DNA from: Calonectria ilicicola
Lineage: Eukaryota; Ascomycota; Sordariomycetes; Hypocreales; Nectriaceae
Direction: 5' to 3'
DNA length: 64,000 nt
Assembly: GCA_020809705.1 (NCBI GenBank)
Contig: CP085832.1
Location: 372,001-436,000, forward strand
A program made the translations under genes and the position numbers. Below the pieces are notes generated by a model. The model saw only the letters and a list, made by a program, of their open reading frames with translations, searched no databases and was not told the origin of the DNA. This document shows, piece after piece, positions 37,401 to 47,233 of this stretch. The number at the start of each line of letters is the position of its first letter. Positions within the stretch are counted from its first letter, which is position 1.

Positions 37401-39530
37401 GGGACCTACTCCTCGTACTTGGGTCTATGCCCTGGCACGCTCCCGGCCTTGAGGGAGCTGGAATTGTGGTCCGTACTGGATCAAAGGTGAAAAGTGTGCA
37501 GCCTGGAGATACAGTATTCTACATCTCGAATCAACGGGGCTTTGCAAACTACGTGCGGATACCTGAACTCTGCGCCCATAAAACTCCAAGTGGCTTGAGT
37601 GCCGTGGATGCAGCAACACTACCCATTGCTTATTCCACCGCCCTTGTTTGTCTAAAAAGTCAGGCTCGTCTCCAAAAAGGAGAAAGTATACTTATCCATG
37701 CCGCTTCTGGTGCAGTTGGTCAAGCTCTTTGTACTATCGCTAAGCACTTAGGGGCTGAGATATTTGCTACTGCCGGCACGGATGAAAAGAGGAGATTCCT
37801 TTGCGACACGTTCGATATCCCAGAGACACATGTCTTTTCCAGCCGAACCTCGGAATTTAGAGATGGCATCTTATCCGTCACGAACGGGAGAGGAGTTGAT
37901 GTTGTAGTCAATTCACTCAGCGGAAAGCTTCTGCAACAGACTTGGTAGGACTTGCAGGACACTCATCGCAGACAATCCAATCACTAACGTGCTCATAGGG
38001 ACTTGGTCGCCGACTTTGGTAGATGGATCGAGATCGGCAAAAAGGATCTTCTGCAGAACAATGCTTTGGGCATGAGACCATTTGATCGAAACGTAACTTT
38101 CAGTGGCGTAGATGTGCGCAAGCTCTTCACTCAACGGCCTCAAGTGGCACATGAGTGTTTGGTCGAAATCGCTTCTTTGCTCCAAGAGCGCATCATTGCA
38201 CCCACCAACCCGACCAACCGGATCCCACTATCTCAGATCGGCTCGGGTCTACGTAAACTACAATCGGGCCAGAATATAGGCAAGATTGTCGTTGCAATGG
38301 GACCCGAGGAGTCAACTGTCCTGGCGGAGAGGCCTCGACTTGGCGGTCCCCCTGGAAGCCTGCTACGATCCGATGCAACATACTTGATCACTGGCGGCAC
38401 GGGTGGCATTGGCCGCGATCTTGCAGAATATATGATCGACTGTCTCGGTGCCCGAAATGTTGTGCTACTTGGCCGCAGTGGCTCGACGCTCCCCAAGACA
38501 GCTCAGTTGCTGGAGCGGTACAAGGGAACCAATGTTACTCTCCGGGCCATTGCTTGCGACGTCTCTTCTGAATCAGACGTGAAACGCGCTATCCAAACAA
38601 TTCAAGACCTACCAAAAGTCCGTGGCGTCATCCACGGCGCCCTTTACCTTCGAGTGAGTACTGCAGCTTCTTACCCCCTCGAATTAGCTAACATTTATAT
38701 CAGGACTCAATGTTCCTTAATTGCTCTTACGAAGACTGGAAGATGATCACTGCCCCTAAAATCCAGGGAGCGTGGAACATGCACAACTCTCTGTCAGATC
38801 TTGATTTCTTCGTTTGTCTTTCGTCTGCGGTGGGAGCAATCGGAAATGCAGGACAGGCCATTTATGCTGGAGCATCGGTAAGTTGACATGGCAAGCAATC
38901 TAGAGACATTGCTAACCCTCATCCAAGACCTTCATCGACGCCTTTACAGCGTACCGAATTAAATCCGGACTTCCAGCGGCTTCCATAAGCCTGCCGCCAG
39001 TGGAAGGTGTGGGCTATGCTGTTGAACACAATCTCCTCGATGGTCTGAAGAGTTCTCTTGGTGTTGCTCTCACAGTGGATCAGCTTCACACAATCGTCAA
39101 AGCGGCCATTGTTGGTTGTTCCTCGGGTCTCGTTGGCGCTGATGGTAAAGTTCTTGCTTTCGCACGTTCGGCAACTGCCGTTCCTGTGCCTGGAGAGCAG
39201 TTCAATCCCTTCTTCGCACTGCGACATCCACAATCTGGCGCCGACACTGATCTGTCGCTTCAGAATGGAGATAGCAATGAAGCCCAGAGCCTTGACACGT
39301 TTGAGGATCTCATGATTGCCTTAAGTACAAAGATCTCTACGATGACTATGATGGATCTCGATGAGATAGATCCCGAGCGAAGCCTGTTGGACTATGGCTT
39401 GGATTCTCTGGTGTCTGTAGAGCTACGCAACTGGATCCTTAGGGAGGTTGGCGTGGAGGTGCCACTTCCTCAGTTGTCCCGCGCGGCCAACTTGAATGCT
39501 TTGGTGGATTATATTCTTTCACTAAAGTGA
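31413..39530 (+). CDS. Highly reducing polyketide synthase, KS-AT-DH-MT-ER-KR-ACP
   Basis: Type I iterative synthase of 2,505 residues in twelve exons. Introns: 31935-31998, 32142-32200, 32472-32530, 32557-32602, 32699-32748, 32879-32927, 32992-33045, 36186-36250, 37945-37998, 38654-38703 and 38878-38927. All phases agree and no stop remains. KS: Cys179 (G-A-C-A-S-S-S), His314 (G-H-G-T-G-T), His354 (G-H-L-E-S-A-S-G). AT: Ser636 (G-H-S-S-G-E). DH: His975 (R-D-H-G-M-G-G) and a later L-D-S-F-L-H. C-methyltransferase: I-L-E-I-G-A-G-T-G-S-A-T near 1423. ER: I-H-A-A-S-G-A-V-G-Q near 1946. KR: I-T-G-G-T-G-G-I-G near 2159, with an L-S-S...Y-A-G-A-S active region. ACP: Ser2465 (G-L-D-S-L). The complete reducing set means each cycle can yield a saturated, optionally C-methylated unit. 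There is no release domain, as usual in this class. It is divergent from the NRPS; transfer of the chain to NRPS C1 is inferred. Confidence 0.95.
32531..32556 (+). other. 26 nt microexon of the PKS carrying the KS active-site His
   Basis: The segment between acceptor AG at 32529-32530 and donor GT at 32557 encodes G-H-G-T-G-T-Q-A plus two bases of the next Gly. It holds the catalytic His314 of the ketosynthase. Flanking introns are 59 and 46 nt. Skipping it would shift the frame and remove the motif. Confidence 0.85.
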
Positions 39531-40775
39531 GTATTGTAGTGGCTAGAATTGCATTTGGTATAATGGAAATCTGTCAGATCTGGATATAAGGTTAAGGTAA
39601 CCAGTGTATTAGAAGTACAGGAATAGAGAAAATTGATAAGTACATGTTGCCAGCAGCGCTCCGATCAACTCAACCACAATCAATTCAACTCAATTCAAGT
39701 CAAATCAACTCAGTGATTTTACCTATTTAAGCAATTCAATTTTAATATTCAGATTAAATTTCTGCTACTCTATTTAGGTATTGCTTCCTCCATTTTATCG
39801 TGCATTGGACCCCGTTTCCTCATTTATTTATTACCTTTATGTATCTTCATTTGATTGGACAGTGTTTAAAAAATTATTTCTTCATCAATCCTAATTCTTC
39901 GATTGCCTACTCCATTACTCGCAGAACAACATCGTCTTCACAAGTTATACAAGTCATAGCATGAATGGTGATAAATAGATTCAGGTCTCGGCCTGAGTTT
40001 ACCTCGACTATCTAGATAAAACCTTGTTGTCAAGAAATGGAGATTTGCGATGTTGGTGGCAATCTTCACTCCGTTGCCCTCACCTAACCCTCTCCTCGTA
40101 CTCGATCAAATTTCCCACATTTGATTAGAAACGACGTACCAAATCTTTTGAAATCATCAAGAGCTACAAAAGCGCCCACAAGCCCACGCAGAGTTGCGCA
40201 GTAGATTTAACGATGTCACCATGCAACACATACTTTTTGATACCTACGAGCGCAAGCACCCGATTATTGCATAAGTGACCAAAAATAACACCACTAAGCA
40301 AAGTATTCTTTGGTTTGTGATGACCCAGTGACGGACCTAGTTCCCGTGTTTCACGGATCGAGGCGGGCTAACTCAACCGATGCGATCCGATTGCACTAGG
40401 TCATCCTTGCAACAGCTGTTCCAACTAGCCTTGCAACAGCTGTTCTGCCGTTTCGTTCGTCCATAAATCAAGCCGCTGTTGCAACAGCTGTTCGAATCGA
40501 CCTTCCAACAGCTATTACAACAGCTCGCCGGGTCACTATTTCATTCATCCAGGCATGAAATGAGGGCTCCATACACGGCTCATACATGGCTCATATACGC
40601 CTAGGTTATATAGGTTTATATATGCCTTGGGTATGTACCCTTTTCTGCTGTCTTGCTTTTCCCCTGGCTGCCTTCCTATTCGAGCGATTTTACTATGGTC
40701 ATATACCATACACGCCTAACCCTTGTATACAGGAATTAATTTAACTATTTATTTAGTACATACAATAATATTAAT
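39531..40775. other. Intergenic region after the PKS
   Basis: 1.25 kb with no gene. It contains a low-complexity stretch rich in CAATTCAA/CAACTCAA units (about 39665-39715), AT-rich DNA, and at 40.4-40.5 kb a cluster of AACAGCTGTT palindromes. This is the right-hand edge of the biosynthetic cluster as far as I can tell. Confidence 0.5.
40408..40527. repeat. Cluster of AACAGCTGTT palindromes
   Basis: The 10 bp palindrome occurs exactly at 40411-40420, 40435-40444 and 40483-40492, usually preceded by TTGC or TGC. Degenerate copies follow at 40507-40516 and about 40517-40525. A perfect 14 bp palindrome, GCTGTTGCAACAGC, is at 40475-40488. Function unknown; it could be a binding-site array or the end of a small mobile element. 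Confidence 0.8.
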
Positions 40776-42239
40776 TTAATAAAATAAATATAAGCTATAT
40801 GTAATAAATAACACTGGAATTGCAACTGTAAAATATAACCAAAAGCGTGGCCCATCTAAACTAAAGCTATCACTCATACTAAATAGTCCAGAGATAAAAG
40901 TTAACGGTATAAAGACAAATGTTATAGTAGTGAGCCGTGTTATGCTTTTTGCTTCCACGTACATACGACGATTTTCAGTAAGTTGCAAATACGCTGTAAC
41001 AAGTGGAACTGTTGCCTCAAACTGCCTTCCATGTTGTATAAGACTACGAGCAAGATACTCGTAGTCCTCTTGCAACATCGCCCAACTACTTTCCACTGAT
41101 GTGATATGCGCGTGGTATTTGATAAAGCTGATGCATTTTTGGAGACTCGTAGCAGAGGAGGCTACACGACGTAGCCAAGAAGAAATAGAGCGCAAGGATA
41201 GGTGAATGCGATCTAAGCTTTCAGACAAGTCTCCCACAACAGGTGGGGGTGTATCATGTTGCCGCAGGGAAAGACACATGAGAGAAAGATAGCTCACCCA
41301 CTCTCCAGCAATAACTTGAAGAGGATAAAATGACAGCGACTTGATTGTAAGTTTCTCAGACGTAAGGTCATGAGGTTGACCATTCCTCCAATAGTACAAC
41401 AAATCATCGAGCATTGACAAGCCTGTTGGGATTATAGAATCTTTGTTAGTGAGCTCTGTTGATAGAAAGTCTTCAGTTCCACCAAACAGAGGCTTGCTTG
41501 GGGTGTTGATAATAACCGGCTGTTGCATTCGACGGAAGGATAGGAAGGTGTTACTCATAGGTGCATCAACTAGAATCAGGCCTGTGTCTCTTGTTAAGCA
41601 GGGTGTCCTGGTGATATGGCCGTCAAGGGAGCCAATCATATTAGAATACCTACCTAACCATGTTTTCTTTCTATTCGGAACCACAAGAAGAGAGCAACAG
41701 TGTTGGGCAAGACCCATCCGTTGTCCCTTGGCGCCTGGGAACACTATCACCTTGCGACGAACATTCATCTGACGTAGTAATTTGTAGTCTGCGTCTTCAA
41801 TTTGCGGGAATAGAAAGCTTCGATGATATGAGAATGTAACAAAGTATTCATTTTTAAGCTGAGAAGGCAGTTCGCAGAACTTAGGTGTCGGCGACAACAC
41901 CTCTCTCCAAGCTGAGTCGATGTACGATGCAAAGAATTGAGGATCGATTTGGAGAGTATGACCAATATCATTCATCAATGTACTGTTAATATTCTCAATG
42001 AGTAAGATTCGCCTTATTGTAGTCGTATCTTCTTCGTTCATCGGGACCTGTTGAAGTTCATACATCAGGCATGTGGGGAAAACCTCCCTTTGCACCGGGT
42101 CAACACGCTCCGAAAAGAAGTCGATGGAGAAAATTCTTTGTGAATTGGTATTGGACTCCGGCACAGAAAGAAAATTATAAAGGGGCACAAGACTAGGGTT
42201 CCGAGCGCATCTATCTGCAACAAATCTGGTATAATCCAT
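40776..42239 (-). CDS. CorA-like membrane protein lacking the G-M-N signature
   Basis: Single-exon gene for 487 residues. The large N-terminal part is soluble. The C-terminus has a helical region (A-K-S-I-T-R-L-T-T-I-T, about 428-440) leading into two membrane helices, the topology of the fungal CorA/ZntB-like family. The loop between the helices reads G-L-F-S-M-S-D where magnesium channels have G-M-N, so selectivity for Mg2+ is doubtful. The final helix runs to the stop, ending Y-L-F-Y. ATG at 42239 gives M-D-Y-T-R-F-V-A-D-R. It is transcribed divergently from the RelA/SpoT-like gene with 1.28 kb between the starts. No homology call beyond the CorA-like C-terminus can be made by eye. Role unknown: ion channel or membrane effector. 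Confidence 0.75.
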   Translation of the reverse strand: MDYTRFVADRCARNPSLVPLYNFLSVPESNTNSQRIFSIDFFSERVDPVQREVFPTCLMYELQQVPMNEEDTTTIRRILLIENINSTLMNDIGHTLQIDPQFFASYIDSAWREVLSPTPKFCELPSQLKNEYFVTFSYHRSFLFPQIEDADYKLLRQMNVRRKVIVFPGAKGQRMGLAQHCCSLLVVPNRKKTWLGRYSNMIGSLDGHITRTPCLTRDTGLILVDAPMSNTFLSFRRMQQPVIINTPSKPLFGGTEDFLSTELTNKDSIIPTGLSMLDDLLYYWRNGQPHDLTSEKLTIKSLSFYPLQVIAGEWVSYLSLMCLSLRQHDTPPPVVGDLSESLDRIHLSLRSISSWLRRVASSATSLQKCISFIKYHAHITSVESSWAMLQEDYEYLARSLIQHGRQFEATVPLVTAYLQLTENRRMYVEAKSITRLTTITFVFIPLTFISGLFSMSDSFSLDGPRFWLYFTVAIPVLFITYSLYLFY

Positions 42240-43523
42240 TTCGTGACTTATTCAACTTGTGGTGTTATCAGTTATATTAAATAGGAGAGAAAAGCCTCGT
42301 AGATGAATTCAGTATGTTAAGTATAAACATTGTTCTAGAAATGATATAGTGAGCCAACACTAACTATCCCAGTTAGCTAACATCATTCTAGGTGGGCCAA
42401 TAAGTAGTTACGTATGAGTTATCCCCTCTTCATACGGTCTAAAGGCCGGCTTTAAGGCGGCCGTTTCATTCCGAAGAGCCCCAATTCTCATAGAATGGTA
42501 CCCAATCAATGCCAGCCACAGTGCTGTAGTTTTCATAGGATGGTACCCAATCAAGGCCAGCCACGTTAGCCAAGGTAGAAGTAGCTAGCAATATCACGTA
42601 AGAGTAAGCTCGAAACCAAGCTTGATAGCTTTAACTAACAACGACATTTATCCGCATAGGCTTGCAACCGAACTTCACTTTTAGCAGGACTGCAGGCATC
42701 AATTTCTTCCAAGGTTTAAGATCCTATATGCCCTCATGGCAGGGCTTGAGGGTTCCTATAGCGGACGTATGTAGTTAATGAGTCAGTTGAACAATAATTA
42801 ATGATTGTCTGGAAGAGAAAATAATATTGTAGGAGCTTCTGTGAAAGAGGGAATAGCCTGTTTGGAGCTCATTTATCAAAACCTTCTTACCATTGATTTT
42901 ATTTCGATGATGACATGTTTTCACATGAAATGAAACTATTCCGGACTCATACGTGGCAGATAAGCAATGCAATGGGACCACCCCCATGTATCACAGTGCC
43001 ACGTATGACACTAATTCTGTCTCCGCTTTCAATCATTAAGGGTTTGTCTTCAAGAGAAATGCAAATTAATAGCTCAGGCACCATGATTATATTCTCTCAC
43101 TACCGGATAATTTGTCTACCCCTCATTTTCCATGTCACCATGTTCGTGGGTAGGGGTTCGGCCCATTTGACCTTGTCACATGCATTAATTGTTTGTGTCG
43201 GTATGAAAGCGAGGTGCGGTTTGCTCGATTTACTTTTTGGGTCCACTGAGAAAATTCAACAGCGTCTGTGGTCAAGCAATCAATGGCATAAATACAAGTC
43301 TTCGCTTTTCCATTCAAGTTGGTGTTCAAAGCCACGCATTGACAGATCACCAACATAAGAGAACCTCGCTTACCTTGTAGGTCATCGTTAGAAGTTTATG
43401 CCATCTACTCCACCATCTATCTTTATTTGCCGCAACCGCATCATACGAATGGATATATCCGCTCTTTCTTTTGAGTCGTACGTCTCCCCATGTTGAGTTG
43501 CACTCGTTGTCACGGCTGCCAAT
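42240..43523. promoter_or_regulatory. Divergent intergenic region between CorA-like and RelA/SpoT-like genes
   Basis: 1.28 kb that must contain both promoters. A 45 bp duplication lies at 42488-42564. No gene is supported; the open frames at 42.9-43.6 kb lack domain resemblance and conflict in phase. Confidence 0.5.
42488..42564. repeat. Direct repeat, 32 bp unit at 45 bp period
   Basis: Copies at 42488-42519 and 42533-42564 share CATAG(A/G)ATGG, TACCCAATCAA and GCCAGCCAC, differing at only a few bases. Probably a local tandem duplication. Confidence 0.8.
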
Positions 43524-45074
43524 ATGGATGTAATACAAAGCTTTGTATCGAAATTCCATCAAGAGCGTAATGACTGGGAACAACTGAAGGAGTATGCTAT
43601 GAGAATCTGTAGAGATGGTCTTCAAAACATAGGGGTATTAGGAAATGTAACCGGACGTGTCAAAGAAGCTGACACCTTGAGAATAAAGCTGGAAAAGAGA
43701 AATAGTCGCAAAGAATACCCTGATGAGGAGTCAATTATGAATAACCAAATGGATTTTGTGGGATTGCGCATCGCGCTTTACTTCCCAGATGACAAGCACG
43801 ACGTCATTCAAATGCTAAGATCTGGGTTCAAAGACATGTCTTTTCGGCACTTTCATCGCAGCTGGTCTCCTGAGACACCAGACCTTTACCAACCACTGTT
43901 TGGCCAGTATGTTGCCGACCATGTATGGGTTTCTCTGAAGAATACGGATAGAGAAAACGCCGGAAAACATTTTAATTGTCGATTTGAGATTCAGCTTCGC
44001 TCAGTTCTGATGGATGCATGGAGTGGTATTAGCCATGCTATCGCATACAAAGCCAAAGATGACAATGTCAGTCTTTCAGAACAGAAGTTGTTGGATATGC
44101 TCAAAGGGCACGTTGAGGTTGGGGAGATGATGCTTAATCAAATTTATCTCACTACCAGAAGACGTGTTGCGACTCAACACGATCCCATTCATAGGTTGAG
44201 CGATTTGAAGGAGATCCTGAAAGAATTTATGCCAAGGGATCAATTATCGGAAAGCGACATAGGAGATCTCACCAACCTACTCTATGTTTTAGATTGCATA
44301 GGAGCGAATACTTCTGATGAATTTCGCAATATGTTAAAAAGACTAGATTTCCAAAGGAAGATACACGACGAGCTTGACCGATGGAGCACAGAACACCGCC
44401 CGGTGCCGGCCACTATGGCCTTTTACCTTTTGAAGATGGCCTTACCGGAACTCGAAAGGCAAACAATGCAAGAGCTCAATCAAGTAAGGGACCAGTTAGA
44501 GAAATACCAGGACAATGAACTACTCAAAAGCCGGTACTGGCTGCCACTCATTTGGCTATCTGAAGAATTTGTGATGTTGGGGTCGACACTCACGTTTTCG
44601 GAAATCCGCAAATACGCACAGATATGGCTAGCAAGCTTTTATCTTGATACTCTCCATAATAACGAATGGAGTGATAAGAGTGTAGTCAGATGCCTTTTAT
44701 TCACTCGAGATAACACAGCTCTAGGTGTTACATTTGTCGCTGATTTGTGCATTTATAATCTGGCTCCGACATCGGTCATGCACACAAGAGAAAATCCTCT
44801 GGACGATCGGTTTGAGCTAATTGCCAGAGTAATGATTCAAACATACAAAATTTATCCCCAAGCTTGGACTAAGGCAATAAATGATTATAGCTTACTAAAC
44901 ACAATCAGGGAAGATTTCTTTAGGATTGTGAATAAGGCACTTATATTTGCCAGACTAGAAATGGAGAGTGATCTGGCCATACTATTACGTAACTGGCCTA
45001 TAGGAACTGTTAGCAATATTGATGATTGGGAGGAGGAAGTGAATAATTCATTAAATGAGATGGTTTTTTATTAA
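43524..45074 (+). CDS. RelA/SpoT-type nucleotide pyrophosphokinase domain protein
   Basis: Single-exon gene for 516 residues. Residues about 40-180 form an alarmone-synthetase domain. The ATP-binding segment is G-R-V-K-E-A-D-T-L-R-I-K-L-E-K (R45, K47, K55). The metal-binding Asp is in D-F-V-G-L-R-I (D77). The nucleotide-stacking motif is Y-V-A-D-H (Y129, H133). The E-I-Q-L-R strand carries E155 and Q157, followed by D-A-W-S-G-I-S-H-A-I-A-Y-K (H171-K176). These match positions conserved in bacterial Rel and small alarmone synthetases, so catalysis is plausible. There is no HD hydrolase domain in front and no TGS/ACT behind. The C-terminal roughly 330 residues are helical and unrecognised, with no membrane segment seen. 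Expected activity: transfer of pyrophosphate from ATP to a nucleotide acceptor. The acceptor and role in a fungus are unknown. It is divergent from the CorA-like gene. Confidence 0.85.
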   Translation: MDVIQSFVSKFHQERNDWEQLKEYAMRICRDGLQNIGVLGNVTGRVKEADTLRIKLEKRNSRKEYPDEESIMNNQMDFVGLRIALYFPDDKHDVIQMLRSGFKDMSFRHFHRSWSPETPDLYQPLFGQYVADHVWVSLKNTDRENAGKHFNCRFEIQLRSVLMDAWSGISHAIAYKAKDDNVSLSEQKLLDMLKGHVEVGEMMLNQIYLTTRRRVATQHDPIHRLSDLKEILKEFMPRDQLSESDIGDLTNLLYVLDCIGANTSDEFRNMLKRLDFQRKIHDELDRWSTEHRPVPATMAFYLLKMALPELERQTMQELNQVRDQLEKYQDNELLKSRYWLPLIWLSEEFVMLGSTLTFSEIRKYAQIWLASFYLDTLHNNEWSDKSVVRCLLFTRDNTALGVTFVADLCIYNLAPTSVMHTRENPLDDRFELIARVMIQTYKIYPQAWTKAINDYSLLNTIREDFFRIVNKALIFARLEMESDLAILLRNWPIGTVSNIDDWEEEVNNSLNEMVFY

Positions 45075-47233
45075 TTTAAATATGGAATAATCCACTTTAC
45101 AAATATTATCGTATTTCTATTTCGAACATATGTAGTAGGTTGAGATAATGTATTAAGAGCGTATACATCATCACACCGACACTCACTTAGTAGACCAGTC
45201 GTCAGATTTGAAATGATCTCGCGGTGCTCAGTCAAAGCTACATAACTACATATCCCACCTCAAGCCTTCTGGTAGATTGACACGCCAACAATAAACAAGC
45301 ATTAGCGAGCTAGCTAGACTGATGCAGATATGTATCATATAGAATCAAATACTATGTTACTCCAAACCCAGGCAGAATTAGGTCGTTTGGTGTAGCGGCT
45401 ACATATCATGACGATAGGGATGTGATGAGACAAATAGACATTAATCTCATTTTACCGGTTCCACTAAAAGTTTAAGGTTAAATTCAAACCAAGTTTTCTT
45501 TTTAACTGGTGGTCATAGATTGTATTTTACAACATTATCACGAATCCATATTTGACATCTAACATTGGTGCTTTTGTACCACTTACCCTACATGGATCTT
45601 TGAACACGAATAGCTTCGCATCCTTGTAATTTATGTGCGTCAAAATCATGTTGACTTCTTATATTTTGACGGGATAATGCACACGCTGTAAATGCCTTCA
45701 CCCGAAAGGGTGAAGATGGATTATGTCTCAGTCAATCATCACATTGGCGGTGAAATCAAGCGGGTTTCATGACGTGGTCACCCACATAATACGGGAAACG
45801 CAGAGAGACTTGTAATTTTTCACAACAATCATCAATCACATAGCAAGTTACGACCTCTCTCAAATGTGGCGACTGGTTTTCGATTGAGCCTCGGAGATCA
45901 CGGGAGCTACGGTCTAGACGATGCTACTAAGGTGTGAGACACAACTGGTGAGTACAAGCCATGGCGTGCGCGACGCCACACAACAGACCAATCGGTTCCT
46001 GAAACGCATTAGCGTTCGCTTCAGGCAAATTTCTAGAACATCTGTCGCGTCACATCCTCTTCGTGTGTGGCGATTCACGTGATTAAGTCGCACACCGGGC
46101 CGTACCTGATTGAGTGTGACATTCCGTTGAGTACCGACTGGGCGTAGGTCACCCTGCATGGCCAGAAGCAAAGCTCATGGTTGCCAAGACGCGGTCCCAT
46201 GGGGATCGGCCTGGTTAGAGCCACTGTGGGCACGGCAAGGGGGACGGGAAGCCGAGGTGCAGCGACGGGATGCGCTCTGCATTCACGCTGTGCATGCGCT
46301 GCTGGACTGCACATATGAACGACGTCAAGGGCGCCAAGGGGCACCTCATCACCTAGCCAGGCCTAAAGCTGGGGGAAAATCTCGTCAAACCCGCGCCACC
46401 CATTCCCCATGTTGGTGGCCCAGTTCGAGAACCTAAACACTCCACCCTCCGAGCCAAGTCCGTCCAGTGAGGCCTCTGCAATGGCTGACGAATTTCCAGA
46501 GTGGGCCCATTACCAATAGATTCCTGTAGAAAATGCAACGACACGATCTGGCGACGGCCCATGCTTATCATTCGCGTGGGGCGAATTATGGATGACTGTC
46601 GCGTGTGTGGCAATCTGAGCAAAGGGAGGCAATGGAGTGAGAAAGATAAGAAATACTCCATTAGACGGGTGTATACTCGAGTTTGATGGGTGAAGGAAAA
46701 AGAAAAGAGGCAAGAAAAAGCTTCCTTCAACGCCCAGCCCCAAAAGCCGTTTCCGTCTCAATGGGCTGCCGGGATGATGCCCCTTCGCCTCGCTCAGCCA
46801 AGGCACCAACCAAATTTAATCATGTCCTCCCTTCCCAATTGTCACACTCAATTGGCACAAACACACACATGCAGATGCACACACAGCTGCAGTGGAACCT
46901 CGGATGCTCTAACCACAATGAGCCGGCTAGAATTCTGGGGAACGCCGCCCTCCGCATTCGCCGAACCGACGTCCCGGCCTCAGCTCAGAGCTGCGAGTTT
47001 AAGCTCTGACTCTTTTCTTGAAGCTTTGAACCCTTCTTTTCATTCCTTTCCCACCTGTTCTCCCGCTTGATCCTTTATCCCTGTGCCTGGATAATCCCCC
47101 CTTTGGTAGGCGTCGAGTGCTCGTATCCTCAGCCTCGCTTCCCCGGTCCAAGAAGCTCTTCATTTCCCTCAACTCACCTTCTCTCACTCGTCGCAACAAC
47201 AAACTCTCCGCTCCAAACGAACGCGTCGTCGCC
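45075..47233. other. Intergenic region spanning a composition change
   Basis: 2.16 kb without a supportable gene. Up to about 45.9 kb it is AT-rich like the accessory DNA to its left. From about 46.1 kb it is GC-richer and pyrimidine-rich, with the leader of the permease gene at its right end. A small hairpin is at 45696-45715. Open frames near 46.4-47.1 kb overlap each other in different frames and look like chance. Confidence 0.45.
45696..45715. other. 8 bp perfect hairpin with GAAA loop
   Basis: CTTCACCC at 45696-45703 and GGGTGAAG at 45708-45715 are perfectly complementary and enclose GAAA, a GNRA tetraloop if transcribed on the + strand. It is 620 nt past the RelA/SpoT-like stop, so terminator function is not implied. 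Confidence 0.5.

Noticed and set aside
40320..40545. Possible hAT-like terminal repeats around the AACAGCTGTT array (CAGTGACGG on the left, GGGTCACTA on the right)
   Set aside because: Only a few bases match as an inverted repeat and I see no 8 bp target-site duplication, so I do not call a transposon.
46353..47070. Open frames on both strands before the permease
   Set aside because: They are Pro/Gln/Ser/His-rich translations of a pyrimidine-rich leader, mutually overlapping. Better explained as promoter and 5' UTR.
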